DNA of 64,000 nt from Solea solea (GCF_958295425.1 NC_081154.1:9975766-10039765); one strand, 5' to 3'. Positions 24,968 through 61,612 are shown, numbered from the stretch's first letter. The notes: generated from the letters alone by a model not told the origin. Program-made: numbers and translations.

Positions 24968-27900
24968 TCGTGAATGTGCAGGCATCCCACTTCAGGTGCA
25001 TTAACCATTCTCACAAAACATGCCGCACTAAAAACCATGTGTGAAATGTCTTAAGTGTGGAGACATGCTCCTCATAACACTGGGCAATTGGTCGGTTATT
25101 GTAAAGACTCAGGAATTCGGGCCCTAATGAAAGCTTTAAGGCTCTGTAAATGAGGCGAGATGAACCCAGAGGTCTTTTGAAAGACAAAGACCTTCAGGGA
25201 GATGGACCGCTGGACAGCTTCTGTCAAACAATCTCACATGTTAGCAGACACATGTCGGTATAAAGTTGGATATATCATCAGTGCTTATAGACATAAAGCT
25301 GGTTGGTTTTGGCTATTCAGAACAGTTGAAGAGATATGACGTAATGCTGGTGAATGGAATGACTGATGCTCGTCATCATGCTGCACAGAGCTGCACACAC
25401 AGACAACCACAGCGCTTTAATAAATTCAGTCCTGAGTAAGATGTGAAACGTGGCTGTGACTTAGCTGGTTTGTTTGATTGAGTGCAGCAACATCACTTTA
25501 TGGAGAAGAATTACAACGGATTCCATAAATTCGCCACCATTGCTATTAGTTTTTTTTTTGGTTCACAAGTATGACATCAGCACGTAATTATGAAACGGGA
25601 CGAGGTCTTTTTTTTTTATTGCCCACCCAGGGCTGTTATAAATGGTGTAAGATGTATGTACCACTGCAGGTCCCGACTGTGGTCGGCAGGCTCTGCCATT
25701 TATGAAAGCAGGGGAGTAAAATGAAAGAGGAGAGGAAGAGGGCAGAAAACAACGGCTGATTTTAACCACCTGCATACGGGTAAACACTGAAAGTTCTCCT
25801 TCAGCGATGTATTGTACAAACACAACATATAAATCGTTTGCTTTTGTCTGGAAAAATAAATAAATAAATTGATCACAGGTCAGAGAAATTGCACAGCGTG
25901 AGCGCTTCACGTTAAGCTTTACTGTTCGCAACTTCCACACTACTTGACAGCTTAACCATGAGTCTCAACCGAATGCGTTCTGTCTGTTGGTCGAATTTCT
26001 TACTACTGTTTTGCAAGTAGACTTTAATCCAATCACATGTACTGCCTCCTGTCTATGATGCATCCCTGTTTGGGCGGTGGCTGGGGGCTAGGAAACTGAT
26101 GAGGAACCACCACGTAAGTGGAGACAGTCCACACAGTCACGGTAATGTGTGGAACAGATTTGTCCCCAAAGAAAAGAGCTGCATCCAGGAATGTTCCATA
26201 TTATTCTGCCTTTATAAGATCCCACAGACCGTCAGTTATCAGGACTGCCACACGACCAGCCACGCACAATGACCCCGTAGTCATGGAACGTCCTCCTCTT
26301 GCCTCGAGGTGCGTAAAACTGGATTCCACTGGGAGTAGGGATTTTTCTCAGAGACTACAGAAAGGCTCATATAGAAAGTGTACAACACAGAGACATGAGA
26401 AGGTAACTGTACTGCAGGTTCTTTTTTTTCCATGAAATAAAACCACCAAGTCATATATAAAACTGTCTTAATCTGTTTTTTTGGGCCTTATTTTTGAGTT
26501 CAGTTGGAATCACAGTGACTGAGATAGGTCATCACAAATGATTTTCCCCCTGAACCAATAAACAGCCGACAGACAGGTGACAAATAGAACTTTATTGTTT
26601 TGTTTGTTTTTGTATCCATAGATAGATCCGCTGTCCAGAGGGTTTCATGTTTCGCGGCTATAAATAATTTGTTCCTTTGAAGGATTTCAGGTTTAAAGTG
26701 TCGGCTAATGTGCTGACCTAATGCGGTCCTTGTTTCCCCAGTTACTCACAGATTTCCAAATGCAGGGATGTGGCTGTAAAATCTGCATCTGATGGTAAGG
26801 AAAAATGCCTCTAGGAAACCCTACATTATTTCAGCAGGGAGGAAGAGACAGTCCATTCTGCAAATTGACTCCTTCAGGAGACTGCGGTCTCGCAATATCC
26901 TCGCCTCCCCTATGCAATCCTCTGTTGGGAGATAGACACAAGGCAGGAAACCAATCCTGCGAAGGCGGCCATGGATTTATGACATGGAGGCAAGTGCGAC
27001 TGAACGAGGCCTATTCCCATCTGGGCTGGAAGCCGCTGCCATACTTTGAGATTTATGAAGAGGATGACACAGCCGATTACTCTCATTTACTGAAGAGAAT
27101 TGGACATGGACTGGCTTCAGCTCTTTTGTGTTTGTGTTTTTGTGTCTGCGATAGTACCAATGGAACCACAGTATAACCCAGATTTGTTTGTGGTCTTCAT
27201 CAGGCTTGATCCCCACCAAACCTCCGTGATGTAAATCACCGAAATCTCCCACGGACAAATGTGAGGCCACTTCTCTTGTTGCAGAAGGCGAACGAAAAGT
27301 ATTTCAAGGAAAAGGGGAAATGAAGGAATAAATAAATAACACACCCAGACTAATGGAAAAAACACATTGAGTGCTATGCATGCTGTCTCTGGATGTGAAA
27401 CAATGTGAAGACTGTGACCTCAGAAACCGCATGTGCTATGGACTTGACAAACTTGTGGGCTCTGCCGTTATTGCTGAGGCCAAATCCTGGACTTTTAGAG
27501 TTCAGCCAAACAAAATAATGGCTGAGGAGTTGTTATGACCCCTCTGACCCTGTCTGGAGCACGCTTCTGGATTATGGTCCTTGACACACTTGACCAACAT
27601 AGTGTATCACCTCAGTTGATCCCGTACGAAGTGGCCAAGCAATGCCAACCAAACCAAGACGATAAAGTTGAATGAAAGAGATGGTCTTGTTCTCACTCGG
27701 TCTATAAATCACATCGAGGTCAAGCTCAAGTGAAAACAGCAAAAAAAGGAACAAAGTGAAGCCAGATGTTTGTCTATTTTCCTGCCGTCATGAGATTCAG
27801 TAAAGATGCCGAATTGGTGTTTAGTTATTGAATGTCAGTCTCAGGATTTACAATCTTTTAATCTAAAGTACTCCATGTTCCCCACTGTACCCTAAACTAA

Positions 27901-30900
27901 GGCGATACATTTATGTTTCTTGTGAGCTTAATGTTAGAGGAATGTAGTCTACATGTGTCCGGGAAAAAAACAAAGGAGAGACGCATGCATTACTTGACAT
28001 AAACTTGGAAAAAGTGTGGTTTTCTCACAAACCACTCTCCCTCCCAAATCCTACTTTTAGGCCTTTGGGAGGCATAGAGTCCTTTCGCTATTTGGATGAG
28101 ACTTTGGGTGAAAGAGGTTGCTCTGTGTGATTGATGAGCCATGGCCAATTAGAAGCTTAGCCTTGGAGGCCCACAAAGACACCCGTGATCTCAGACATAA
28201 ACATTGGCGGCCATAGGGCCTGAGAATACCTGTTTTCTGTGGAGAGAGGGCAGGCCTCCGGCCAGCAGCTGAGGACCACAGCAGACCTTCTCTGGAGGTT
28301 TTGGATGCTTCATCAACTCAAAATACCTTTAAAAAGTACAAGAGTCTGTCCCACTGGGAAATGCCATCAGTGATGTCAGTGTTTCAGCATTAGGGGGTAG
28401 GGTGGTCATGAACCCTGCTTCATCCGACACCCTGTGTACCCTGTGGTTGACTTGTTAGTCACCCTATGACAACAAGATGTTGCCCTTGAAAATCAATTAT
28501 AAACAGGAAAGCTTCCCTGCATCTGTTTCTGCTTGGAGTTATGCAGCACTGTCTGCCTCTTTTTGATTTTTTTAGACAGTCTGACTCCACTGCCACTCAG
28601 ATGGTCATCCCTGTGGGATTAGTGATGGCACTAAAGCCTCTGGGACAGTGCTTGTAAATCAGAGCAGATGAACCGGGGCGATGACAGGCTGGGGAGGCCT
28701 CCGTTATTTCACGAGGCCATTTACTGGGGCTTCCTGGGAGGGGGTGTCTCATTATAGGCGCTTAGTGTGTTCCACAGTGTGAGACATGTAAAACTAGAAT
28801 AAAAAATGATTTGGCCATTTTGTGAGGACCATATGTGGGCAGCCGGCTGTGTGCATGGAGTAACAAGACCTTTCTCATTACTGTCTATTAATGACCCTTC
28901 AGCACTTTGCTTACACAAGCTGGGGCCCGTGCTACCTTCAATTGATTCAACATGTCACCTTTTCACCACTAAGTGCCAGGGAGCTGTGTTTTAAATAGAA
29001 AACTGAGTAAATTCCAGGACCCTTAAAATTGCTAAAAGGACCTGTTTTCCTTGTGCCAAACCAACTCCGCAGTAAACCAGACAGCCCGAGATCCTAACAC
29101 TGTTCTCATCCATCAATCATGCTGACATTGGCTCTCCACTTCAGAATTGATTTTCCTCCTTGAATATAAATGATGCCATTTTTGAAACAACTTGGCTTAA
29201 ATAACAAGGGATCTTAAGAAATTGATATTTATTTTGTTGAATTAAAAAAGCAGTCGAATATCTGTCAATTCCCCTTTACTTCAAAGACATTTACTTGAGC
29301 TACTGCATTTACACCCTGAACATATTACAATTCCATTCCAAACCCAGTCTGCAACTATATCTACCACGACAGGTCTTTCCTTCCATGGCCGACATCATCC
29401 TCCTTTTGCGCTGATAAACAACAGACAATACAAGTCTTAAGTCCCTTTGTGACTGTGTTTCAGCCATTTCAGTTTCTCGAGATGCAGTGAAAGCAGCAAG
29501 AAAAAAGGCCCTCATACCGAGACCACCGTCAAAGGTCCAATAACTGTAAAGGTCTTTTTTGAAAGAGCCCTTTGGGCTGAACAGACCTCACAACCCCCTC
29601 ATTTGTTACCAAGCCATTTTTCTCCACTTTACCCATCTGCTCCTAAGGTCCTGTCTTTTGGTCCACCTTATGGATAGAAGGCATTTAAGGCATGTCTGTC
29701 TTTGTCTTTACCCACCGGAGTGAATCGTGCAATTATCTAAACAAATGGAGCTTCCTGACTTAAGGAGAACAACTCACAGATTCCTTGATAAAGGGTGTTG
29801 GCATGTCTTGAGATAGTTAACCTAACAAACGAGATGTACTAATAATCTATACACAAATAAAACACCAAATTAGAAATCAGCCAATGATGCCAGACCAATG
29901 GATACAGATAGGAATTTAAGGAAAGTGGCTCATTGGAATTCATTACCCATAGCTAGTCCTAGTCACACTCACTGGCAGAGGATAAACTTTTCCTTGATGC
30001 AGTACATACATATTATTCCATTCCGCTCCTGAGGAACAGGGGCAAATGCACACTCATGAATGAGCATGTTTGTTAATGTGAGGCCCTGACGTTGTGTTAA
30101 GGATGTCAGTCATCAGCAGTGGTTGTCTGCAGATTGCTATACAAAAGATTATGGTTTGACACAGCGCCTCACACGGCCATAAACTTGGCAGATTTGATCC
30201 TACCCTCAGCAGCTGTATTCCCGCAGCCCTGCAGAAGGAAAAAAAGAGGCAAACGTGGAGCAGTGAAATTGCATTACACTACACCAGAAATAAATAACAT
30301 GGTGTAAAAACACAGCAATAAACCTCCTTTTCCACACTCGCATCAAAACTAAACCTATTGAGGTTGACCGGGTCAGTGCAGAATGAAATCGTGCACAACA
30401 GCACATAACGGTTATCTACAGCAATAAAGGTGCTCTTGTGCTGGATCTGGGATGGCCTTGTGTGTATTGTTGGCATTCATCAGCTCCTGCATCTTGATGG
30501 TGCATGAAGATTACACCATGTAATCTTAGCAGGGAAGGAAGGAGGAGCTGGCAGTGGAGTAGAATGAATGAGATGAATCAGGGGAATTGGATGCTCAGCT
30601 TGGACTGAAGTGGGGCTTTAAATTCATTGACAACGACTGTTATAGTAAAGCATATTTGCATGATGCCCATTCATAAACACAAATGAGTCTGCAAAACCAA
30701 ATAATGACCCACAACTGTGAAGTCTGTGATGGGTGCAAAATTAGATTTCCTTCAAAACAAATTAGCAGATAAACAACAAGGGATGTTTTTTTTCTTCATT
30801 ATTGAATATGATCTCTCGAGTCAGATCACCATAATCATTGTCTCATTGGGTCAGTAAAATGTTATTGTTGAAGAGAATGAAACACTGCTCTGAAGCAGAC

Positions 30901-30985
30901 AATCATACTGTTTTATTGTCTTTGTTTGAATAAACCCCCGGCTGCAAAGTGAAACCAGGGGCGGGGGTATTAATCAGAAGGTTTC

Positions 30986-31022
30986 CATCTTGTTGGCCGT
31001 GGCAGCCAGGGCCAACAAGATG
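30986..31022. other. Perfect 13-bp stem inverted repeat
   Basis: CATCTTGTTGGCC (30986-30998) is matched by its exact complement at 31010-31022 across an 11-base spacer. The pairing does not extend outwards, so the stem is too short for a typical microRNA precursor. The function is unknown: it could be a palindromic protein-binding site or chance. Confidence 0.45.
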
Positions 31023-31579
31023 ATCATACACATAAATAACAGAGCGAACAGCAGGGCTAGTCAGAGGACACACAAGGGTGGCGGGCAAAAGGCCAGACAT
31101 TGAATTAGACAACAATTTTGAATAAAATGAAACCCATCTTCAACCCAGATTTATTGGCCAATGATACACTGACTTCTCAAAGCATAAAACTCCAACTGGT
31201 ACTTGTTACAAGTGAACACATTTTATTACACCCTTGTCATTCAGAACAGTCTGAACAGCTTCAAGTGCAAAAAAAAACTAAAAAAAAAAAAATAGTTCAG
31301 GAGAAGAATATGTTTCCGCTTTAATCTATAGCATCAAACCAGAACAAACACACTTTTGATGCGGTTGTAGAAGAAGTAGAAGAAGAATATTTTTTACAGT
31401 GTATGTTTTAAGTTTCCATAATAGATAAAAATATATATTATATTGATTTTATCATAAACAATGCCTCCATTGTATTCATATGTTCCATTAATTCACGAGG
31501 GCATGACAGTGACATGGCCAAAACCCATGCAGCAATAACCAAAATATTGTTGTTTAACACAACAAAAGCCTACAAAACT

Positions 31580-31933
31580 ATTCAATTCAATTCAATTTTA
31601 TTTGTATAGCGCTTAATCATAACATACATTATCTTAAGGCACTGTACATAGACAACATCATGGACAGTAGAGAAACCCCAGTAGAGACAGAAGAGACCAG
31701 TAGCAGATACTGTATACAATTGTTTCAAGTTATACGTTTATACAGTCAGTGATGACATGTTTATAGAACTACAGTGTCATTCATAGCAGCAGCAGAGATT
31801 GCTGATAAAAAAATTATACTGATATCAACTTTAATTATAACAATAATAATAATAATGGTGGCAATATTTATGATAATAATAATGGTAGCCTCAAAACTGG
31901 ATCTGGATCCTGCAACCTTCAAGATGAGGCCAC

Positions 31934-31988
<55 letters not shown>

Positions 31989-32345
31989 GGGGAGAGAGAG
32001 AGAGAGAGAGAGAGAAGGAAATACACAAACTAGGGAGAGAGAGAACAAGGTTAATGGCATATAATAAAGTCATATTCATACCCATACACCACAGGAAATT
32101 CCCCCAGCAGTCTAGGTCTATAGCACCATCACTAAGAGATGGTCCAGGTTTCTCTGAGCCAACTCTAACTATCAGCTTTATCAAAAAGGAAGGTTTTAAG
32201 TCTAACTTTAAATACAGAGAGGGTCTGTCTCCCGAACTGTCATTGGGAGAGAGGAGCCTGGTAAGTGGAGGCTCTGCCTCCCATTCTACTCTTACAGACT
32301 CCGGGTACCACAAGTAAACCTGTATTTTGGGACTGAAGTGAACTA
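31580..32345 (+). mobile_element. Teleost dispersed repeat with nested GA microsatellite
   Basis: The repeat starts with three TTCAA units followed by TTTTATTTGTATAGCGC, a sequence that I recognise as the start of a very common dispersed repeat in teleosts. It continues with AAGGCACTGTACATAGAC, then after the GA tract with CACTAAGAGATGGTCCAGG, TTTATCAAAAAGGAAGGTTT and CTCTGCCTCCCATTCTAC, in the order I recall. It has no open frame and the repeat class is not assigned with certainty. Overlapping open frames here are repeat translations. It lies about 0.9 kb beyond the gemin8 stop codon. Confidence 0.7.
31936..32015. repeat. (GA)n microsatellite
   Basis: About 80 bp of GA dinucleotides, interrupted by AGCGAGAGGGGGA, inside the dispersed repeat at 31580-32345. 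Confidence 0.95.
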
Positions 32346-32570
32346 CATATCGTATGATACAGTATAGTATATTCCATTTTCTAAATGTCATCTCATATTT
32401 ACAGTCATTGGGTCCATATCAGACATGGTCAAGGTAACTGTAGATGTAATCCTAATATTAATCATCCCAGCAGTGAGGGATGAAGCATTACATTTTTAAT
32501 ATATATAAATTCCCAATGCAAAACTTTTATAATTAAAAGAAAAATTTCAGGCGAAGTGTCTCCAAATAAT

Positions 32571-32576
32571 TTTATT
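32571..32576 (-). terminator. gemin8: Candidate gemin8 polyadenylation signal
   Basis: On the minus strand this reads AATAAA. It is followed after about 15 bases by a CA and then by T-rich sequence, which suits cleavage near 32555. This would give a 3' UTR of about 650 bp. Alternative AATAAA hexamers lie at 32961-32966 and at 33206-33211, the latter only seven bases after the stop codon. Transcript ends were not seen. Confidence 0.4.
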
Positions 32577-33217
32577 ACATGACTTTAAACTCATCACTTG
32601 TTGCCACAAGTACTTTGCTCAGATACAAATAAAATGTACTTGATTTGACAACAAAAGACAATTAGGTACAAAATAAAAAACAAAACAAAACTTGTATAAA
32701 AAGCAAAGGAGAACAAAAAAGACTTAACGTATTCAGGTTGTGAGGTTATTCTTCAGTAATGCATAAAGATAACATAATATCATTATCATTTATAGCAGTA
32801 ACAACCCTGTATTTTGTATTTAATCATTCCATAAAGTGTTTACAGAACGATTGAGCAGGAGAGCATGAAACAATCAAATATCCCTATCCACCCAGTTCCT
32901 GTAAAAACCTCAGGTTTGTTGTTTCTGCTTTTTTTTTTCTTAAATCCAAACAAGTAACAATTTATTATGTAAAAAAACAAAAACAAAAAAACTGTTTAAA
33001 ATAGAGAATATTCAAGATTTCTCCTTAAACACACAACAGGATTAGTTCTAACCACACATCACAGAGTGCGTTGAAACATGTGTGTATAAATACTTGTGTG
33101 GTTTAAGAGGCGAGCTACGAGGTAAATAACAACAACAGACTGGGACCTGTTCTTGTGTGTATGGGCCCTTGGTGCCTAAAAACAACTTTTTAAATAACTT
33201 TAACTTTTATTAATGGT
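32577..33217 (-). other. gemin8: Probable gemin8 3' UTR
   Basis: AT-rich, repeat-poor sequence between the gemin8 stop codon and the distal AATAAA. No open frame is supported. Assignment as 3' UTR rests only on position and the poly(A) signal. Confidence 0.4.
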
Positions 33218-33805
33218 TCACAGTTTCAGGGGGATAACGGGCCAGTACTTCGACTGCTTCCGATCACAGTTTCTGTCAAATGTGAGCTGCATTGCCGTCT
33301 CAATGGCCAAGATCTTGGCGGAGTCCTTGCCGTACAGCTTCTTCATCTCCGCCACGCGCCTCTCACCTGGTCGCTCGATGGGAGGAGCTCCGGTGCTTCG
33401 CTGGGAGCCGCCGCCGCGCAGGTCCTGGTCAGCCGGCACGTAGCAGTCATGCTGCTCGGCCTCCATCTGCTTCTTCAGCTCCTCTCTGTGTCTCTCCGTC
33501 TGGGCAAAATACAGTCGTAGCTCTTCGCTGATCTCCATGTTACTGACATCACACTCGATCTCGCTGTCAGAGCTGCTCTCCTCATCCCCTTCCTCGCACT
33601 TGTCACTCTTTGGCGCGTGCCAGTCTGCGTAGCGTTGCGGACTGCTGTGAAACTGCTTCTGGCGGTAGCCGGTGCCGGCCTCCAGGGCTTTCCGATAGGC
33701 ACGTCTGTGTCTCTGGTGCCAAGACATGGTCTGGTAATAGTGCTGCCAGTAGCGGTTGTACACGGGGCTGGAAAACCAGGACATCACAGTGCTTGTGTCC
33801 TCCAT
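33218..33805 (-). CDS. gemin8: Gem-associated protein 8 (SMN complex subunit)
   Basis: Gemin8 links SMN to Gemin6/7 in the SMN complex, which loads Sm proteins onto spliceosomal snRNAs in the cytoplasm and is also found in nuclear bodies. The 195-residue frame matches my memory of vertebrate Gemin8 at both ends. Near the start (residues 14-29) is PVYNRYWQHYYQTMSW. Residues 71-84 are acidic. The NMEISEELRLYF block (89-100) leads into a charged helical stretch, then ERPGERRVAEMKKLYG, and the end is KYWPVIPLKL. It is shorter than human Gemin8 (about 240 residues), mainly in the N-terminal tail and the middle. The start is well placed: AAACATGG is a strong context and an in-frame TGA lies about 30 bases upstream. 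The coding region is uninterrupted here. It is divergent from cox10, with 290 bp between start codons. Identity is confident. Confidence 0.95.
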   Translation of the reverse strand: MEDTSTVMSWFSSPVYNRYWQHYYQTMSWHQRHRRAYRKALEAGTGYRQKQFHSSPQRYADWHAPKSDKCEEGDEESSSDSEIECDVSNMEISEELRLYFAQTERHREELKKQMEAEQHDCYVPADQDLRGGGSQRSTGAPPIERPGERRVAEMKKLYGKDSAKILAIETAMQLTFDRNCDRKQSKYWPVIPLKL

Positions 33806-34095
33806 GTTTGGAGGTCCCTCTTCCTCTGTGGTTTCTCAGCTAACTTTAAATAACGTTCAGCAAGCAGTCTCTGTCCAGTGTGTTATTGTGGACACTTCCG
33901 CAGCGGAAACTTCCCAGTGTCCTTCCTGCTGTTCCTGCTGCAGTCTATGGCTGCAGCGCTATCACATGGACGTGCTGTCGTCACAAACGATCCTCGTGTG
34001 AACCGGAAGTGAATGTCTTTGCCGAACGAGGTGAAAATGGCGGCTCACTGCATGTGAAGGGAACGAAACGGGAGCCGGCTTTATGATTGGAGATC
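33806..34095. promoter_or_regulatory. Bidirectional promoter between gemin8 and cox10
   Basis: Only 290 bp separate the two divergent start codons, so both core promoters and both leaders must fit here or overlap. Visible motifs are CACTTCCG (33893-33900) and ACCGGAAGTG (34002-34011), which are ETS/GABP-type sites in opposite orientations, and AAAATGGCGGC (34034-34044), a YY1-type site normally found at or just after transcription starts. No TATA box is evident. GABP and YY1 sites are established features of nuclear genes for respiratory-chain proteins and of bidirectional promoters. Start sites were not seen. Confidence 0.75.
34037..34057 (+). other. Upstream ORF 1 of cox10
   Basis: ATG within the YY1-type motif opens a six-codon frame (Met-Ala-Ala-His-Cys-Met, then TGA). 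Its context is strong (A at -3, G at +4). It is used only if transcription starts upstream of 34037. Confidence 0.4.

Positions 34096-34103
<8 letters not shown>
34083..34103 (+). other. Upstream ORF 2 of cox10, overlapping the start codon
   Basis: ATG at 34083 opens a six-codon frame ending TAA at 34101-34103. It overlaps the cox10 ATG (34096) in another frame. The ATG context is weak (T at -3), so leaky scanning is likely. Confidence 0.4.
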
Positions 34104-58629
<24,526 letters not shown>

Positions 58630-58975
58630 CCGCTCCTCGAGAGATTTCGACACCCTCTGCGAGTTCTGAGGAGCTCTATTAAGACTGAGACACCTCCAGG
58701 TGATGGACACAATATTTTGCCTGTGTTAAATTTAAACCCCTTCGTCACTCACTGCACACCAGGAAGTGATGATTGTGCTCAGAGCAGCTGATTTACAGAG
58801 AACACGCTGAATCATTTTACTGTGTGTGGAACTGTATATATTCTGTATTTATTTGTACAGGGGCCCCTCTTGTGTGTTGTACATGACTGATATTTTAAAT
58901 GATGCTTTCTTTGGATCCATGCTGCGGCACTGAATATGTGAAATAAATGAGAGATAGAAGATTTATGAAATTATG
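58630..58975 (+). other. cox10: cox10 3' UTR
   Basis: From the stop codon to just beyond the first canonical poly(A) signal. The sequence loses the GC bias of exon 7 within about 100 bases. No further coding signal. Confidence 0.65.
58942..58947 (+). terminator. cox10: cox10 polyadenylation signal
   Basis: AATAAA about 310 bp after the stop codon, followed within 60 bases by T/G-rich sequence (TTTATTTGTTGTTTG). A second AATAAA at 59163-59168 could serve a longer isoform. Confidence 0.7.
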
Positions 58976-59647
58976 AAATTATTCAGAAGTAGCTGCTGCG
59001 CTGCATTTATTTGTTGTTTGACTTTCACTTGATCCCTTCTGCCTGACCCATATATTCAGCAAACACTGATTTGCTTCACGGTTGCATTTCTTCCTGACTC
59101 ACTTGCACAAACGGAATAGTTTAAAAGTCCTGTATCAAACACAAGGGTAAATGTCCTCTGACAATAAATGCGTCATGAATCGTAACTGGCTTTTGTGTCG
59201 CTGTTTACGCGTGTTGTGCTGTTATCAAACTCACACACACACACATCGCTACCACACTTTAAGTGTTGGTGCTGATGCCGAATGTACATAATATATGGAT
59301 TTAAGTTTCAATTATAGCCTTTAGTGGATGTGTTGGCTTCAAAATGTAAGTCTCCGTCCCTGCAATAAGCTCTGTTTAATAGGCCACCTCCACACCTGTC
59401 GGGACAACATGTGCTCCCCCTTCCGCCCCTTTTTACCCCTCGTTTTGGTATTTGGTTACATTTGCATCGCAGCACTCGGGAGAAACAAGCTGCCCCTTCC
59501 CCTTCACTGCCATCGTCCCTCTGTTTAAAAAAGAAAAAAAAAAAAAAATAGGATGTGGGATTTAGCCAAGGCCGGGAGAACTGAAACGACCCGACATCCT
59601 CGTAAAGTGTCTAAACCGGATACGGAGTTTCATATCAGAGGGTGTGT

Positions 59648-59667
59648 GGGGGGGGGGGGGGGGGGGG
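59648..59667. repeat. Poly(G) run
   Basis: About 20 consecutive G bases. Exact length is likely uncertain because such runs sequence poorly. Confidence 0.9.
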
Positions 59668-61097
59668 AGTGATAGAGCCAGCTGTTAGGAGTTGGGATAA
59701 AAGAAGAGGGGGAGAAAACACACACGCCAACTCAAGAGATGTTGTGTTGGAGATCTGAGTGTGATGGTTTACACCACGGTCAGTGTGGTTTTTTTTTTTG
59801 CAGGGTGATTTTGATGCGTCTCTGATGCTGATGGTTGAGATAGAGCTTTGAACTAGACCTACAATGACTGTTGCTCCACTGTTGATTAATCTGTGGGTTA
59901 TTTTCTTGATTTAATTGATCATTTATTTGACCTATGACATCATATTTTTCCCAAACCTCAAAATTAACATCTTCGAATTTCACATAGTTTTCACATAGAT
60001 GAGACAAAAAAGGGGCCGATGATGACATATAACGATGAGTGAGAGTGCCACATATGACCCTGGCACTTCACTTGTAAAATATGCACTCAAAAAAAGCTTA
60101 AACCAAAGACTCGAACCAGTTGCTTAATTATAAGAATGGGGGTCATGAGATGTGTGATTTAAAGCAACAAGTGTGGGATTCTCAAATCACCTCCTCCACT
60201 CAGATGTGTTTTACTTTTTATAACTTTGCATAGATGTTAGAGCGTCTCTCTCTGTGGGAATGATATACGTCCACTCGCTGCAGTTTCAGGTGCTCGTCTT
60301 ACACATGTGGTGCTCGCTTTAAATTGTTCTCCACATTTGGTTTAGAAGCCACATGTGTGCAGCCCGGATAAGGAGACATGTTTCATTCAAGGAAATCAAG
60401 TTTTGAAATATTTGCTATGAGTTATTACTCAAGACACCCGACGGAAAGTGGCAGTTGACCTTAAGATTGATCGTGTAGGGTGAGGAAAAACTTGAGAAAG
60501 TCGACACTACTTCATGAGCACTCTTCCCCCTTCTCTCACATGGAGGTTTCTCGCTTTCCCACTGCTGATATCGGCCATTAAATCATTTATGTTATTTGCC
60601 CGTCCAGTGCGAGTCTGAGCTCTGACTCCAGAGTCAACAAAAGTGAAGAGCGAAATATGCATCTGTAAACAGGAGAGAGGTCCCCGAGCGGCAATGTGCA
60701 GCCAGGCCCACTGCTTTCATATCCACACTGACTCGCACATCACAAGGACGGGGGGAAAAACGCTGTGGAACAGATCAGATTCCAGGACTCTTCGAAAAGA
60801 AAAACCCCAGCTATGAAATCTCAGGATGACGGATGACCTCTGGCCTCTTCCTCGAAGATTGCCTGTTGCAAAACAAGAGCGGCAGTAATCCTGAAGCAAT
60901 ATTTAACTGGGATTATACGACCAGCCGGCTCAGTAAAACTACTCCTTCCTGCAGGTTCCTGTGTAAGAAACAGGACTTTGATGAGACATTAAAAAAAAAG
61001 AAAAAAAGAACTCCCTTTATTACCATTAACTCAATGTGGAGCTCCATGAACACAGGTGATGATGGGATTTTTTTTCTTCATAGGTTACACAGAGAAA

Positions 61098-61103
61098 ATA
61101 ATA

Positions 61104-61147
<44 letters not shown>

Positions 61148-61150
61148 TAT
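61098..61150. repeat. (TA)n microsatellite
   Basis: TA dinucleotides with single GTA and CATA interruptions. The Tyr-Ile frames across it are artefacts. Confidence 0.95.
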
Positions 61151-61574
61151 GCATTTAAAATTTTTAAATGAGAATTTAAAATCAGACTGTCTGACTGACC
61201 TGCTGGTGTTTTTATTTACAACATTTAAAACTACTAAACCTAAATAATTTTTATTTTTTTTTTGCAGATATATCTTCACTCAACAAAACAAAGAAATTCG
61301 CCCCTTTTCTCTGTATTGAACATTAAAATGAGCAGATTAATATTCGTACGTTTCGTACGCGGTTGTTGCTTTTTTTACGTATATGTGGAAAAAAAGTGTA
61401 TTCCAGATTAATGTACAAAACAATTATCGTATCGTGGTGCATATTCAAACTGGAGCCATTTTATTAATTAGTTAATTTATTATTAATTAACTAAGACAAT
61501 CAGCGGGCATGACTTGTGGGGGTTATTTACCACATTACCCGCTGAGTTTAAAAACTTTTATTTTAGTTGTAGTT

Positions 61575-61612
61575 ATTAATTATAATTATAATTATAATTA
61601 TAATTATAATAA
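61575..61612. repeat. (AATTAT)n tandem repeat
   Basis: About six copies of a TATAAT/AATTAT hexanucleotide, ending in AATAATATA. Confidence 0.85.

Larger units (their letters stand above)
22161..31579. other. Gene-free intergenic stretch
   Basis: No exon is supported on either strand. CA microsatellites with TAACC-type spacers occupy about 23450-24964. The remainder is mostly unique sequence with no simple repeats. A 123-codon open frame at 26805-27176 has no recognised family resemblance and ends in low-complexity Cys/Leu sequence. A 13-bp stem inverted repeat is present at 30986-31022. Confidence 0.55.

Noticed and set aside
24577..25044. 155-codon plus-strand open frame
   Set aside because: Consists of a composite CA/TAACC repeat translated as His-Thr and Asn-rich sequence.
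26805..27176. 123-codon plus-strand open frame with a plausible-looking middle section
   Set aside because: No family resemblance that I recognise, no flanking splice or promoter pattern, and a low-complexity Cys/Leu end. One frame of this size in 64 kb is expected by chance.
30986..31022. microRNA precursor
   Set aside because: The stem is only 13 bp and does not extend; a precursor needs about 25-35 paired bases.
31891..32391. 166-codon minus-strand open frame
   Set aside because: Entirely inside a dispersed repeat and its GA microsatellite (Ser-Leu repeats).
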